The notes beneath the pieces are model-generated. The model was given only the letters and a program-made list of their open reading frames with translations. It was not told the DNA's origin and did no database searches. DNA of 64,000 bases, taken from a virus. The DNA is taken from positions 1 through 64,000 of IMG/VR virus record IMGVR_UViG_3300018004_000004. One strand, written 5' to 3'. How positions within the stretch are numbered: the stretch's first letter is position 1; each line of letters begins with the position of its first letter. The position numbers and the translations under genes are program-made. Below are positions 15,998 through 24,298 of the stretch, one piece after another.

Positions 15998-16189
15998 ATG
16001 CGGCTAGCAAGGATTGGCCCCAAGAAAGAGTGGCCCGATAAGGCTACTCGTACAACAGTTTATTGTGCTAAGACTGTAGATCCTAACTTCCTTCTGTCCG
16101 AAGCTACGGATATGACTCAGCGTTTGCTTTCTAAAATCAACCAGGTGGTAAAGCCATGCAAGCAAAAGACATTGCCGAAGCCAACCTGA
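15998..16189 (+). CDS. small hypothetical protein
   Basis: 63 residues from ATG 15998; a GTG at 15989 is an alternative. It overlaps the nucleotidyltransferase gene by 34 bp. Basic, with LLSKINQVVKPCKQK at the end. Weak SD. Function unknown. Confidence 0.45.
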   Translation: MRLARIGPKKEWPDKATRTTVYCAKTVDPNFLLSEATDMTQRLLSKINQVVKPCKQKTLPKPT

Positions 16190-17229
16190 TTTACAAGGTG
16201 AGGTGCGGTAGCCATGCCTACGGGACTAATCTCCCTACGTCTGATGAAGACTTTGCTGGTATTTTCATTCCGCCCATTGAGTACTACTTCGGACTACGGG
16301 CCTTCGATCTGCTGTCAGAGCAGAGTGAAGAAGACCGCAGTTATTACTCGCTGCGGAAGTATGCAACGCTGGCAGTTGCTAATAATCCAAACGTGCTCGA
16401 GTTGCTCTTCGTGGACCCAAGCGATGTACTCCTATGCCTTCCTGAAGCAAAAGCGCTGCGGGAAATACGTCATAGGTTCCTGAGTCAGCGGGCCCAGAAG
16501 ACGTTCGTTGGTTATGCTAAGGCCCAGCTCCATCGGATCCGTACGCATACCAAGTGGCTACAGCAAGAGATGGATGACATGGCTAAGCTGGAGCCTCTTG
16601 TTCGCGCGGGGAACGTCTCGAAAGAATGGGTAGCCTGGCGCTTCGGCGAGAATATGCTGGAGCGTGTGAAGGATATGTGGGACAATAAATCGATCTTGTA
16701 TCTGAAGTCAGAGACGGAGGTCCTGGAGATCTTTCGAACGTCCAACATCATTTGCCCTGAGAGGAACGATCAAAAGTTCTTCAAGCTTGGTCAACCTCGT
16801 ATGTTCAATGGCAATATTGATCAGACGTGGGAGTTTCAGAAGCACATTTACGATGAAGCAAAGAAGAAGAGGGATCAATATGTTACTTGGATGGCTGAAA
16901 GAAACTCTGACCGGCATGAAACAGAGATACGGTTTGGGTACGACACTAAGCATGCTATGCATCTGGTCCGCCTGCTTCGTTCTGGTTATGAGATACTTAC
17001 CACAGGCGATCTGCTGGTTCGCCGGCCCGACGCACAGGAACTCCTTTCTATTAGGGCTGGTAAGTGGTCTTATGACCAGGTGGTAAGCTACGCCGATGAA
17101 ATGGTGGCAAAGATCGATAGTATTCCACCTGAACAGTTTAAGGTACCAGCTACGCCTGACCTCGAGACGATATCGAAAACGATTGTCGACATGACATCTG
17201 AGTATCTGTTCTTTGGAGATCGCAGATGA
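16156..17229 (+). CDS. Pol beta-superfamily nucleotidyltransferase
   Basis: 357 residues. Residues 18-32 give GSHAYGTNLPTSDED, the GSx(3)G...SDxD metal-binding signature of this superfamily, in the variant seen in large phages and bacterial YcgL/COG3541-type proteins. The long helical remainder, with many conserved-looking Arg and Trp, resembles those proteins in length. Substrate unknown: nucleotidyl transfer to RNA, protein or small molecules is possible. The stop overlaps the next ATG (ATGA). Confidence 0.75.
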   Translation: MQAKDIAEANLIYKVRCGSHAYGTNLPTSDEDFAGIFIPPIEYYFGLRAFDLLSEQSEEDRSYYSLRKYATLAVANNPNVLELLFVDPSDVLLCLPEAKALREIRHRFLSQRAQKTFVGYAKAQLHRIRTHTKWLQQEMDDMAKLEPLVRAGNVSKEWVAWRFGENMLERVKDMWDNKSILYLKSETEVLEIFRTSNIICPERNDQKFFKLGQPRMFNGNIDQTWEFQKHIYDEAKKKRDQYVTWMAERNSDRHETEIRFGYDTKHAMHLVRLLRSGYEILTTGDLLVRRPDAQELLSIRAGKWSYDQVVSYADEMVAKIDSIPPEQFKVPATPDLETISKTIVDMTSEYLFFGDRR

Positions 17230-18071
17230 ACAACGAGCGAATCAACAGCTGGCTCGCAGCTATGAAGCCTATAGAGGAGGTGCAGCAGGATACCTATCCT
17301 ACACTGCACCTATTGAATGAAGAGGGATGGAATGCCTCCCATTTGGAAGAGCCACTGGGCAGTAACTCCATTCATGAGAAGTGGGGTCAACTCAGCAAAG
17401 ACTCTCGCACTGTCGTGACGGATGTCGTCCTGAAAGCGAATGACGAGGACCTGCTCGAGGTTCAGGACATGACAGACAAGGAGCTTCGAACCCGTAAGGG
17501 AATGGTACTCCTGGAACAGACGCGCGATAAGGTCTGTTCACAGATTAACAATACCTACATCCAGCTGCTTAAGTATCAAGCAGTTAGGGAGCATGGGCTC
17601 TTTGAAGTGGAGCGGCGCCACCGCTGTAAGCTGATCAGGGAAGGGCACATGGCTGATAACCTAGATGCTTTCACTTCCCGATTCTTGTTCGGCGATAAGC
17701 CGGCGCCATACACGAATAACTCTAAGCCTGCGAGGCCACGCGACTTCGTTGTCTGCCGTACTCCGACTGGCAAGAACGTTGCTGTGGAAGAGATCTGGTT
17801 TGACTTCCCGTCGATGTACAACAAGACAATGCTGGATCTCCTCGAGACAGCAAACTTGTACAAGAAACCCAGCTACTATTACGAGGGGTATGAGCATGAC
17901 ATTCCTCATCGTGTGCATATGCCAATCGCGCAGTTTTATTACAAGTATGGGTTTAAGCCCAAGAAAGAGGTGACCGGCTACTTCAAGATCACTCGCTGGG
18001 GTTATGATGACTCCTGGCATTTGTCTCACACAAGATCCTACAAGACGTCGGAGCTGGTGCCTCTAGACTAA
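17226..18071 (+). CDS. hypothetical protein
   Basis: 281 residues, ATGA-coupled to the nucleotidyltransferase. An N-terminal helical acidic half is followed by a beta-rich, Tyr-rich half (YYYEGYEHDIPHRVHMPIAQFYYKYGF). No recognised motif. It lies between an NTase and a radical SAM gene, so an enzyme-associated role is possible but unproven. Confidence 0.6.
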   Translation: MNNERINSWLAAMKPIEEVQQDTYPTLHLLNEEGWNASHLEEPLGSNSIHEKWGQLSKDSRTVVTDVVLKANDEDLLEVQDMTDKELRTRKGMVLLEQTRDKVCSQINNTYIQLLKYQAVREHGLFEVERRHRCKLIREGHMADNLDAFTSRFLFGDKPAPYTNNSKPARPRDFVVCRTPTGKNVAVEEIWFDFPSMYNKTMLDLLETANLYKKPSYYYEGYEHDIPHRVHMPIAQFYYKYGFKPKKEVTGYFKITRWGYDDSWHLSHTRSYKTSELVPLD

Positions 18072-18889
18072 TGGCCAAGAAGAAGCAAGACTCTATTCCC
18101 GGGCCGCCGGTGCCTTCTGGAGGGTATTCCCTGCCTCTGATAATGATTGGGCAGATGGAGAACTTCGTTAAGGAAGTTGGCGCCAAGACAGTAACGACTA
18201 CGGTGCCTCCTCTGCCTCCGCTTAAGAAGTTCGAAGACGAGATCAAGCCCAAGCCTGTCATCGTTATCAAGAAAAAGAAGAAGGTCACTAAGAAGAAGGT
18301 GGCCAAGAAGAAAGAGAAGCCCAAGGAAGAGCCGGAACGGCCAAGTCCTTTCAAGCCTGGCGATGAAGTCTGGGTCGAGTGTGGCAGCGAGTGGAAGAAG
18401 TTCAAGGTTGTGAAGTGCGGCAAGCCACAGAAAGGTTCCAAGGATTGGACCTATGACCTTAAGAATGAGCGAGATGAGGCCCGCAGCAGTAACGAATGCG
18501 AGATGATACCCGCCCAGGTCTTTACCTTGATAGCAACCGACGCCGTCAAGATGAAGGAGCCTGGCTGGACTGCCGCCTTGAATGATCAGTTCGACGGCAA
18601 GGCCAAGATCTTTGCCGTGTACCGCAAAGGTCAGAAAAGACCTTGGTGCTATTATGTCATTCCGGATCCTGAAAAGGTCTGGAAGGAATACAAATGGAAA
18701 GGCAAGAACTATTATGGCGCCACGGAAGACATGACAGCTACACTTCAAGTGCATTCTTCCTCTCACCAAATGCTTCGCCTTATCCCCATTGCCTCGGCGC
18801 CCAGCGAAATCCTGAGCTACTTGGGCCTTAAGGTTTACAACCGCCAGTACAAGAGAGATGACAATGGTGAAGATACTGAGGCAGGATAG
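18071..18889 (+). CDS. hypothetical protein with Lys-rich linker
   Basis: 272 residues, TAATG start. Three parts: a Pro-rich N terminus; a Lys-dense stretch at about 75-95 (KKKKKVTKKKVAKKKEK); and a beta-rich C-terminal domain from about 105 containing PFKPGDEVWVECG, a KOW/SH3-like strand pattern. The linker could bind nucleic acid. Overlaps the radical SAM gene by 32 bp. Confidence 0.6.
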   Translation: MAKKKQDSIPGPPVPSGGYSLPLIMIGQMENFVKEVGAKTVTTTVPPLPPLKKFEDEIKPKPVIVIKKKKKVTKKKVAKKKEKPKEEPERPSPFKPGDEVWVECGSEWKKFKVVKCGKPQKGSKDWTYDLKNERDEARSSNECEMIPAQVFTLIATDAVKMKEPGWTAALNDQFDGKAKIFAVYRKGQKRPWCYYVIPDPEKVWKEYKWKGKNYYGATEDMTATLQVHSSSHQMLRLIPIASAPSEILSYLGLKVYNRQYKRDDNGEDTEAG

Positions 18890-19622
18890 ACCTCCCGAGT
18901 ATAGGGAAGGTCAGATGTTCGACCTCAGTTTCATGTACAGTAAGCAGTGCGACTTGTCGTGCTCCTTCTGTATGTACTCCTCAGGTCCTCAGGTCTACGA
19001 TCGTATGGACCTGCAGAAGTTTCGGAGTTGGATGAAGACCGTCCGTTGGGGTTTGATCAACGGTATTGGAATCTATGGAGGAGAGCCCTCTCTATTCCTG
19101 AAAGAGAACTCTATTATCCTTGAGCACACCAACAGTGTCCCTCGATTCTGCATCACGAACGGGACATGGAGCAAAAGTCCTGTCTCTACTGCGGCGTTCA
19201 TGCTTTGGGCCCTTGGCTGGAAGGTCCAGGTGTTCGTCTCTGGTACTGATCAGCACGTCGCCTTTCAGGATCGCGCAATGCTTGAGTATCTATCGCACAC
19301 TTATCCTACCATGGTGCGGCTTAAAGCCCCAGACACCCAAATCCTCCCTATGGGAAGACTTATTGGGGAACAAGTGAAGTGCACCGTTAAGTGCATGAGA
19401 CCGCGGTACATAGCTCCCACTCGTATTGCCGTCCAGCCGGACGGAACAATCATTTATCAGTCTTGCGATGGAGTCTATCCTGTGATAGGATCATGGGATA
19501 CAGATACGTTCGACGACATCGTGAAGAAGGTGGACGAATACACCCAACAGGGATTCCGTGCTGTGTGTCCCTACTATGAGGAGAGATGTCGGATAAAAAG
19601 CCTTTCGCAGGTTACCACGTAG
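18858..19622 (+). CDS. radical SAM protein with SPASM-like C-terminal cysteines
   Basis: 254 residues. The CxxxCxxC triad is exact (C31, C35, C38 in KQCDLSCSFCMY), followed by GIYGGEPSLF with the GGEP motif at 74-77, the classic radical SAM pair. Additional Cys at 175, 179, 203, 237 and 244 suggest a second Fe-S cluster of SPASM or twitch type, seen in enzymes that modify peptides and proteins. No substrate gene is obvious next door, though many tiny ORFs exist in this genome. Radical chemistry on a peptide, tRNA or nucleotide is possible. Family assignment firm, substrate unknown. Confidence 0.82.
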   Translation: MTMVKILRQDRPPEYREGQMFDLSFMYSKQCDLSCSFCMYSSGPQVYDRMDLQKFRSWMKTVRWGLINGIGIYGGEPSLFLKENSIILEHTNSVPRFCITNGTWSKSPVSTAAFMLWALGWKVQVFVSGTDQHVAFQDRAMLEYLSHTYPTMVRLKAPDTQILPMGRLIGEQVKCTVKCMRPRYIAPTRIAVQPDGTIIYQSCDGVYPVIGSWDTDTFDDIVKKVDEYTQQGFRAVCPYYEERCRIKSLSQVTT

Positions 19623-20140
19623 GCCAGACTATCTGGCAGCATGCGTCGTATTCGAAGGACGCATGGAGAGGATGTACTATCACAAGCATAGATCATACCG
19701 GCAATAGCGGGTATGGTAGTATGCGGGTGAAGCAGTTAGAGGGTACAAAGCAGGCTACTTTGTATGGCGGGTCTTATCATGCCATGACTCCTTTTGGAGT
19801 GGCCGGCCATGTGCCTCTTCATACCATCTACCTATTAGGTACTGGTATCGGAGAGCATTTCAACTGGCGCTTCGGTACAGACTTTGAAGTCTATACCTGC
19901 TGCACCCGGATGATTACGCCAGGTAAGGCACTGGGATTCTTGATCATACCTGAAGGTAGTCTGTACTCAGCTACGGAGGTGTACAAACATCCGGCCTACA
20001 AGACCTGGGTGGTAGCACCGAACCTGAGTGAGCTCTTCAGTTTTCTGGGCAACAAGTTGCCCGAGATCGCAGAGGTACATGAGCTAATCAATGGGAAGCA
20101 AAAAGCCAGCGTTCCAGACAATATCGTCCAAGCAGATTGA
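19586..20140 (+). CDS. hypothetical protein
   Basis: 184 residues, with GAGGAGAG immediately before the ATG and 37 bp overlap with the radical SAM gene. Beta-rich (YHVGQTIWQHASY, ITSIDHTGNSGYGSM) with a helical end. No motif recognised. Overlaps the polymerase gene by 50 bp. Confidence 0.6.
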   Translation: MSDKKPFAGYHVGQTIWQHASYSKDAWRGCTITSIDHTGNSGYGSMRVKQLEGTKQATLYGGSYHAMTPFGVAGHVPLHTIYLLGTGIGEHFNWRFGTDFEVYTCCTRMITPGKALGFLIIPEGSLYSATEVYKHPAYKTWVVAPNLSELFSFLGNKLPEIAEVHELINGKQKASVPDNIVQAD

Positions 20141-21476
20141 GGAGCACATTGATGTGCCCTTCCATGTCATTGGTACACCGGAGTGGATAGATGGATCTAT
20201 CGCTGAAGGAGCTGTTGCGGATTCGGCTATCACCAAGGTTCATTCTAAGAATGACCTATCTGCACCGCTTGCGTGGCTTACCAAACAACAAGAGCTTGGT
20301 ATCGACTCTGAGACTGGGGGAGAGAATAAACGCGACGGACTGGACCCCATATCTGAATCGTCCAAGATGCTTCTATTCCAGCTGGGTACTACCAAGATGG
20401 TTTACCTTATTGAACCAAAGCTGGTACCGGAGTTTAAGGGAATCCTGGAGGATCAAGACAGGCTCTTCCTAACTCAGAACGGAGTGTACGACTTTAAGTT
20501 CTGCCTGTCTAAGTATGGCGTGCACTTCATTAACTATCACTACGATGATAAAACCAAGGTATACATCCCCAGCCTGTACGATACGATGCTGGCGGAGCAA
20601 CTACTCACGGCGGGTTTATACGGAGTTCAGGTCGGTCTTGAAGAACTATCGGAGAAATACCCTCCACACTATCTTATCTCCAAAGCCGTCCGTCGCGAGT
20701 TTATTAACATGTCTGGCGTACTACAATACCGACACCTTTACTACGCCGCTCGTGACGTGTTCCTACTGTTTCCCATCAAGCAAGAGCAGATGAAGGAGAT
20801 CAAGAAGCACAAGGGGATGTGGGAGAGGATTCAAATAGAGTTCTGTGCTATGGCCGGCACGGCCGACGCAGAGCTGACAGGCTTTGACCTTGATGAACAA
20901 CGCATTGAGTCCACGCTGGATTACTGGCGCGCCAAGGCGAAGAACATCAGAGACAAAGCCATGAAGATTTATGATGATGCCCTCGACAAGGCAGGGAAGA
21001 AGCGTAACTTCCTCCTGCCTGATACGATGGAAGAGTTCGATATCAACTCCGCTACCAAGAAGTTGGCGGCTCTTCACAAGATGGGCTTTGATGTAAAGGA
21101 TACTAAGAGGGAGACGCTTCTTGCCTTAGAGACCGAGTTTGCTGATCTCTTGGGAGAGTACACTGAGTGTACCAAGATCATTTCAACTTATGGCGAAAGG
21201 ATGCTTGCTCGTAGGTCTACTACTGACGGTCGTCTGCACCCTGAGTTTAATCAGCTTGGGGCTGGCGATTTGGAAAAGCGTAAAGGCGGGGACAAAGCCA
21301 CGACTATTGCTACTGGAAGGTGGTCGTCGGACGCACAGCAGTTTCCCCGGCCGGATCACATCTTAGACCCTGTCGTTGGGGATGCGGCAGAGCATATCAA
21401 GCTTTTGTTCCCCGAGCAGTATCAGAAGGCTGTGGAGAAGTTCAATCAACCGGAGGTTGCCAGTGGCAAGAAATAG
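20091..21476 (+). CDS. polA (5' part): family A DNA polymerase, N-terminal half (3'-5' exonuclease and first part of polymerase)
   Basis: 461 residues. The exonuclease domain carries Exo I GIDSETGG (about 70-77), Exo II NGVYDFKF and an Exo III-like YAARDV segment, all DEDD-type. The second half enters the polymerase domain: thumb-like helices, then GRLHPEFNQLGA and TGRWSSDAQQFPRPDHIL, matching the 'T.TGRlsS..PNlQnIP' block. The ORF then ends after a short tail rich in charged residues. The catalytic palm and fingers are on the separate ORF at 21928. The split falls between the NIP-like segment and motif A. An intact two-piece enzyme is likely, since all motifs are present across the two ORFs. 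Confidence 0.88.
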   Translation: MGSKKPAFQTISSKQIEEHIDVPFHVIGTPEWIDGSIAEGAVADSAITKVHSKNDLSAPLAWLTKQQELGIDSETGGENKRDGLDPISESSKMLLFQLGTTKMVYLIEPKLVPEFKGILEDQDRLFLTQNGVYDFKFCLSKYGVHFINYHYDDKTKVYIPSLYDTMLAEQLLTAGLYGVQVGLEELSEKYPPHYLISKAVRREFINMSGVLQYRHLYYAARDVFLLFPIKQEQMKEIKKHKGMWERIQIEFCAMAGTADAELTGFDLDEQRIESTLDYWRAKAKNIRDKAMKIYDDALDKAGKKRNFLLPDTMEEFDINSATKKLAALHKMGFDVKDTKRETLLALETEFADLLGEYTECTKIISTYGERMLARRSTTDGRLHPEFNQLGAGDLEKRKGGDKATTIATGRWSSDAQQFPRPDHILDPVVGDAAEHIKLLFPEQYQKAVEKFNQPEVASGKK

Positions 21477-21918
21477 AGTTATCCGTACCACGAAGTACAA
21501 GCTGACGGAGATCAAGGAATCACATCCTGAGATCTATCAGGAAGCGACAGAGCTGTTCACCGAGTATGAGCGCTATCGCACCACACTCGTTGAAGAGTAT
21601 CGTAAGCTTCAAGAGGCTGTGGCAGATTTTGATATCTCCCGCGCCATGACAACCAAGTCTGCTGGTCGCTTCTTCCGCAAGGTCGGCGAAGCCATCGGCC
21701 TGGTTCGAGTGGAACCCCAATGGTGGGTGTATCGCGACAAGGAAGGCAACATCATTCTCGAGTCTGCGTTCACTGAACGTGACTATCGGAATGCTGCGCG
21801 CGCACAGAAGGCTGGTCTGTCTCGTGAAGTTCAGTCGGAAGACGGCGCCGAGCTCTTCGAACAAGATGAAACTGAAGATGGGAAGCACGAGGACGAAAGC
21901 ATCGGCTTCCAACCGTAA
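21463..21918 (+). CDS. acidic helical protein encoded between the two polymerase halves
   Basis: 151 residues, GTG start with a perfect GGAGG 6 nt upstream, overlapping the first polymerase ORF by 14 bp. A long helix (ESHPEIYQEATELFTEYERY) is followed by a compact domain containing PQWWVYRDKEGNIILE and an acidic tail. It has no GIY-YIG, HNH or LAGLIDADG motif, so it does not look like a homing endonuclease. It could be an accessory protein that joins the polymerase halves, which is inference from location. Confidence 0.65.
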   Translation: MARNRVIRTTKYKLTEIKESHPEIYQEATELFTEYERYRTTLVEEYRKLQEAVADFDISRAMTTKSAGRFFRKVGEAIGLVRVEPQWWVYRDKEGNIILESAFTERDYRNAARAQKAGLSREVQSEDGAELFEQDETEDGKHEDESIGFQP

Positions 21919-21927
21919 GGAGATGAC

Positions 21928-22914
21928 ATGGCCGGCGTAAAACCAGAGCTGTTAGGTATCAGCAACGGAAGGGAGTATTATCTCTGCCCGGCCGATAAGA
22001 AACATCCACAGCCATGGATAGCCTGGCGAGTCCCTGATATCCGAGAGGGTATCAGGGCTCGTGCGGGCTGGAAGATCCTAGGCGCGGACTACAGTCAGAT
22101 CGAAGTCCGTATCATGGCCTGGGAATCCCAGGATGAGTGGTTGCTGGAGGCTTTGAACTCGGGTAAAGACATCCATTGCTATATGGCATCGGACGTTCAT
22201 GGGGTACCCTACGACGACTTCTTCTATGCATACAAACATGAAGACCATCCCTTATACAATCTCTATTATGGCTGGCGGTCGGAGATTAAGACCACAACAT
22301 TCGGTGTGCCGTATGGCGCGGGCGCAAAGCAGGTGGCTCGACAGATTAATATGTCGAGAAAACCAGGAGACACCTCTCCACCTTACACCGAAGAACAAGC
22401 CGAGCAGCTGATCGAAGACTACTTCAAGAAGGCGAAGGGTCTAAAGATCTGGCTGGACAAACAAGGCAAGCATGGCCTTAAGTATGGCTGGTCCAAGTCT
22501 CTGGGCGGCCACTACAGGTTCTATCAGATTCCGTTCAAGGATCCCGAGGGTGGAAAGGAAGAGAAGGATCGTTACAATGAGATTATCAGTCAGATCAAAA
22601 GATACACAGGTAACCACCCCATTCAAGCGGCATGTGCTGACGCCCTTAAGATGGCTGTCAGTAAGATCTATCTCGATCTCCGCGGGGGTCAATCCTCTGG
22701 CCCACTCGTTCACGAAGCACATTTCCTCCTTTTTGTCCACGATGAACTCGTACTCACTTGTCCAGACAGCGAGGTCGATGCGGTCAACAAGATCATGGTG
22801 GACGGGATGCAGTGGGCATACAATCAGTTGATCCCGTCTGAGGGACAGACGAATCATGATCACATTATTCACAAGACGGACGTGACCGTTGCTGATTACT
22901 GGAAGAAAGGGTAA
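21928..22914 (+). CDS. polA (3' part): family A DNA polymerase, C-terminal half (palm and fingers)
   Basis: 328 residues, AAGGAG before the ATG. Contains motif A DYSQIEVRI with the catalytic Asp at 54, the O-helix motif B K(TT)TFGVPYGAG near 121-130, and motif C VHDELV with Asp272. Upstream of motif A, PDIREGIRARAGWKIL corresponds to the family's 'R.IR.aF.a..g..l'. About 30 extra residues precede it. Together with the ORF at 20091 it reconstitutes a complete enzyme. The original junction would have been near the NIP block. Confidence 0.9.
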   Translation: MAGVKPELLGISNGREYYLCPADKKHPQPWIAWRVPDIREGIRARAGWKILGADYSQIEVRIMAWESQDEWLLEALNSGKDIHCYMASDVHGVPYDDFFYAYKHEDHPLYNLYYGWRSEIKTTTFGVPYGAGAKQVARQINMSRKPGDTSPPYTEEQAEQLIEDYFKKAKGLKIWLDKQGKHGLKYGWSKSLGGHYRFYQIPFKDPEGGKEEKDRYNEIISQIKRYTGNHPIQAACADALKMAVSKIYLDLRGGQSSGPLVHEAHFLLFVHDELVLTCPDSEVDAVNKIMVDGMQWAYNQLIPSEGQTNHDHIIHKTDVTVADYWKKG

Positions 22915-22996
22915 GCCTCCTAACTGGGCGTATTGGACGATCGTTAAGTTCTGCGCACAGCAGAGAAGGTATTGGAGATGGAAGCATGGTCTGTAG
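22889..22996 (+). CDS. possible tiny Trp/Arg-rich ORF, TTG start
   Basis: 35 residues if read from TTG 22889, which overlaps the polymerase stop. The end is cationic and aromatic (QQRRYWRWKHGL), like other tiny ORFs in gaps of this genome. No SD is visible, so support is weak. Confidence 0.25.
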   Translation: MLITGRKGKPPNWAYWTIVKFCAQQRRYWRWKHGL

Positions 22997-23039
22997 AAAC
23001 TGGAGTACCAATCCATTGGTGCGGGGACGAAGGTGGGTT

Positions 23040-23129
23040 ATGAAAGCACCTATCTCACAGTTGTTCCCCGGTTTGTGGTTGTTACGTCAGGGATTCTTCG
23101 TGAGATGGTCCCTAAGGCAGCCACTCTAA
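23040..23129 (+). CDS. tiny leader-like ORF before the HU gene
   Basis: 29 residues with AAGGTGGG before the ATG and a stop in TAATG overlap with the HU-like gene. Hydrophobic and Arg-containing (LFPGLWLLRQGFFVRW). It may couple translation to the HU gene or be a micropeptide. Confidence 0.4.
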   Translation: MKAPISQLFPGLWLLRQGFFVRWSLRQPL

Positions 23130-23482
23130 TGCCAGGTAAACTACGAGCTGGTAAGGCTTTACTCGCACAACGCCTGGTCGATCAGCTTGGTTATTCCCAA
23201 CGGAAAGCAGCTAAGCTGGTCGATCAGGTCGTAGAGGTATGGAAGAAGGCCATCAAGGAAGGCCGAGATGTAGACGTCGAAGGACTGGGTACCTTGACGA
23301 TCGTTAAGAGGAAGAAAGGCCATCGCTTTATCAATGGGTTGGCCGGTCCTGCCAAGACGATCGTGGAAGCATACAAGTTCAACACAGTCCGGCTGAAGAC
23401 CGATGTGAAGTTTGAGGAGGTTGAGAATGCCCGGGATGAGCAAGAACCCGTTCGGGGGCCAGAAGAGCCTCAACAATCTTGA
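23129..23482 (+). CDS. HU-like DNA-binding protein
   Basis: 117 residues from the TAATG-coupled ATG; longer in-frame starts exist but cover the leader ORF. KALLAQRLVDQLGYSQRKAA..LVDQVVEVWKKAIKEGRDVDVEGLGTLTIVKRK follows the HU/IHF dimer core, helix-helix then strand with the G-x-G-T-L turn. The DNA-binding arm region GHRFINGLAGPAKT is shorter and lacks the usual RNP motif. It would bend or compact DNA near replication. C-terminal acidic tail. Confidence 0.7.
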   Translation: MPGKLRAGKALLAQRLVDQLGYSQRKAAKLVDQVVEVWKKAIKEGRDVDVEGLGTLTIVKRKKGHRFINGLAGPAKTIVEAYKFNTVRLKTDVKFEEVENARDEQEPVRGPEEPQQS

Positions 23483-24116
23483 CGACGATTTCATGGCATC
23501 GTTGTTCAAGGGAGAGTTAAATGTGGAACAAACTATCGCACTCAGAATCATCAAGATGTCCGTCAGGGACTACTTATATTTTGGACTGGGGCGCAACGGG
23601 GTTACGCCCGAAAAGTTCCTCGAAGTTTACTATTACTTGTACCGGGCCCGCGGGAACGATTCCTGGACTTGGGGCGACCTGCGTACTACCCAGCGGTATC
23701 GGGGTGTGGATGGTAAACTCGTCTCTACTACGCGCTCGCTATCACCTAAGGAAGTCCTATGGCGCTGCTTCGACACGCATTATAGTCTATGTGCCTTGCC
23801 TGACGCATTGCCCATGAAGAAGTTCTTGGATCAAATCAAGGCGAAGAGAGAGGCAATCCTACAAGCCAATGAGAAGCAGGTACTTACGTATATGGATAAA
23901 TACCGTGCACAGGAATGGAAACGGCTTAATCGGAGAAAAGGTAAGCATGCTTTCCCTCGGGTCAATCCTATTCCACTCCTTGTTGCTCCGGACGACGTCA
24001 AGGCGTTTGCGCAGCTCTATCTCTTCGGCCGAGCTCCTAAAAAGGAAGTGGTGGGCAAAATGCTTACGCGCGGAAAGCGAACGTACAAGTCTTTCCTGTT
24101 CACGGAGTTAGAATGA
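23427..24116 (+). CDS. hypothetical protein
   Basis: 229 residues; GAGGAGG upstream selects the ATG at 23427, giving 56 bp overlap with the HU gene. It contains YLYFGLGRNGVTPEKFLEVYYYLYRAR and a basic middle (KYRAQEWKRLNRRKGKHAF). Predicted helical and soluble, probably nucleic-acid binding by charge. No family recognised. Confidence 0.6.
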   Translation: MPGMSKNPFGGQKSLNNLDDDFMASLFKGELNVEQTIALRIIKMSVRDYLYFGLGRNGVTPEKFLEVYYYLYRARGNDSWTWGDLRTTQRYRGVDGKLVSTTRSLSPKEVLWRCFDTHYSLCALPDALPMKKFLDQIKAKREAILQANEKQVLTYMDKYRAQEWKRLNRRKGKHAFPRVNPIPLLVAPDDVKAFAQLYLFGRAPKKEVVGKMLTRGKRTYKSFLFTELE

Positions 24117-24298
24117 ACTATGTGAAATGGGGTTGGGTCGTTGGTGGGATCATCATTGCATCCATCATCGATCTCGTCTACATGTTCTGGTCTCGTTCAA
24201 GCCCGGGACATAACTTCCATAGGGCCGGCTGGCAAGCTGGAACCCTAGGGAAGGGTCGGTATGATATCATGAAACTAGGGAAGGTTCTGCACCGATGA
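24113..24298 (+). CDS. small N-terminally membrane-anchored protein
   Basis: 61 residues. Hydrophobic segment VGGIIIASIIDLVYMFW (about 10-26), then a short polar Gly-rich basic tail. ATGA-coupled on both sides. Function unknown. Confidence 0.55.
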   Translation: MNYVKWGWVVGGIIIASIIDLVYMFWSRSSPGHNFHRAGWQAGTLGKGRYDIMKLGKVLHR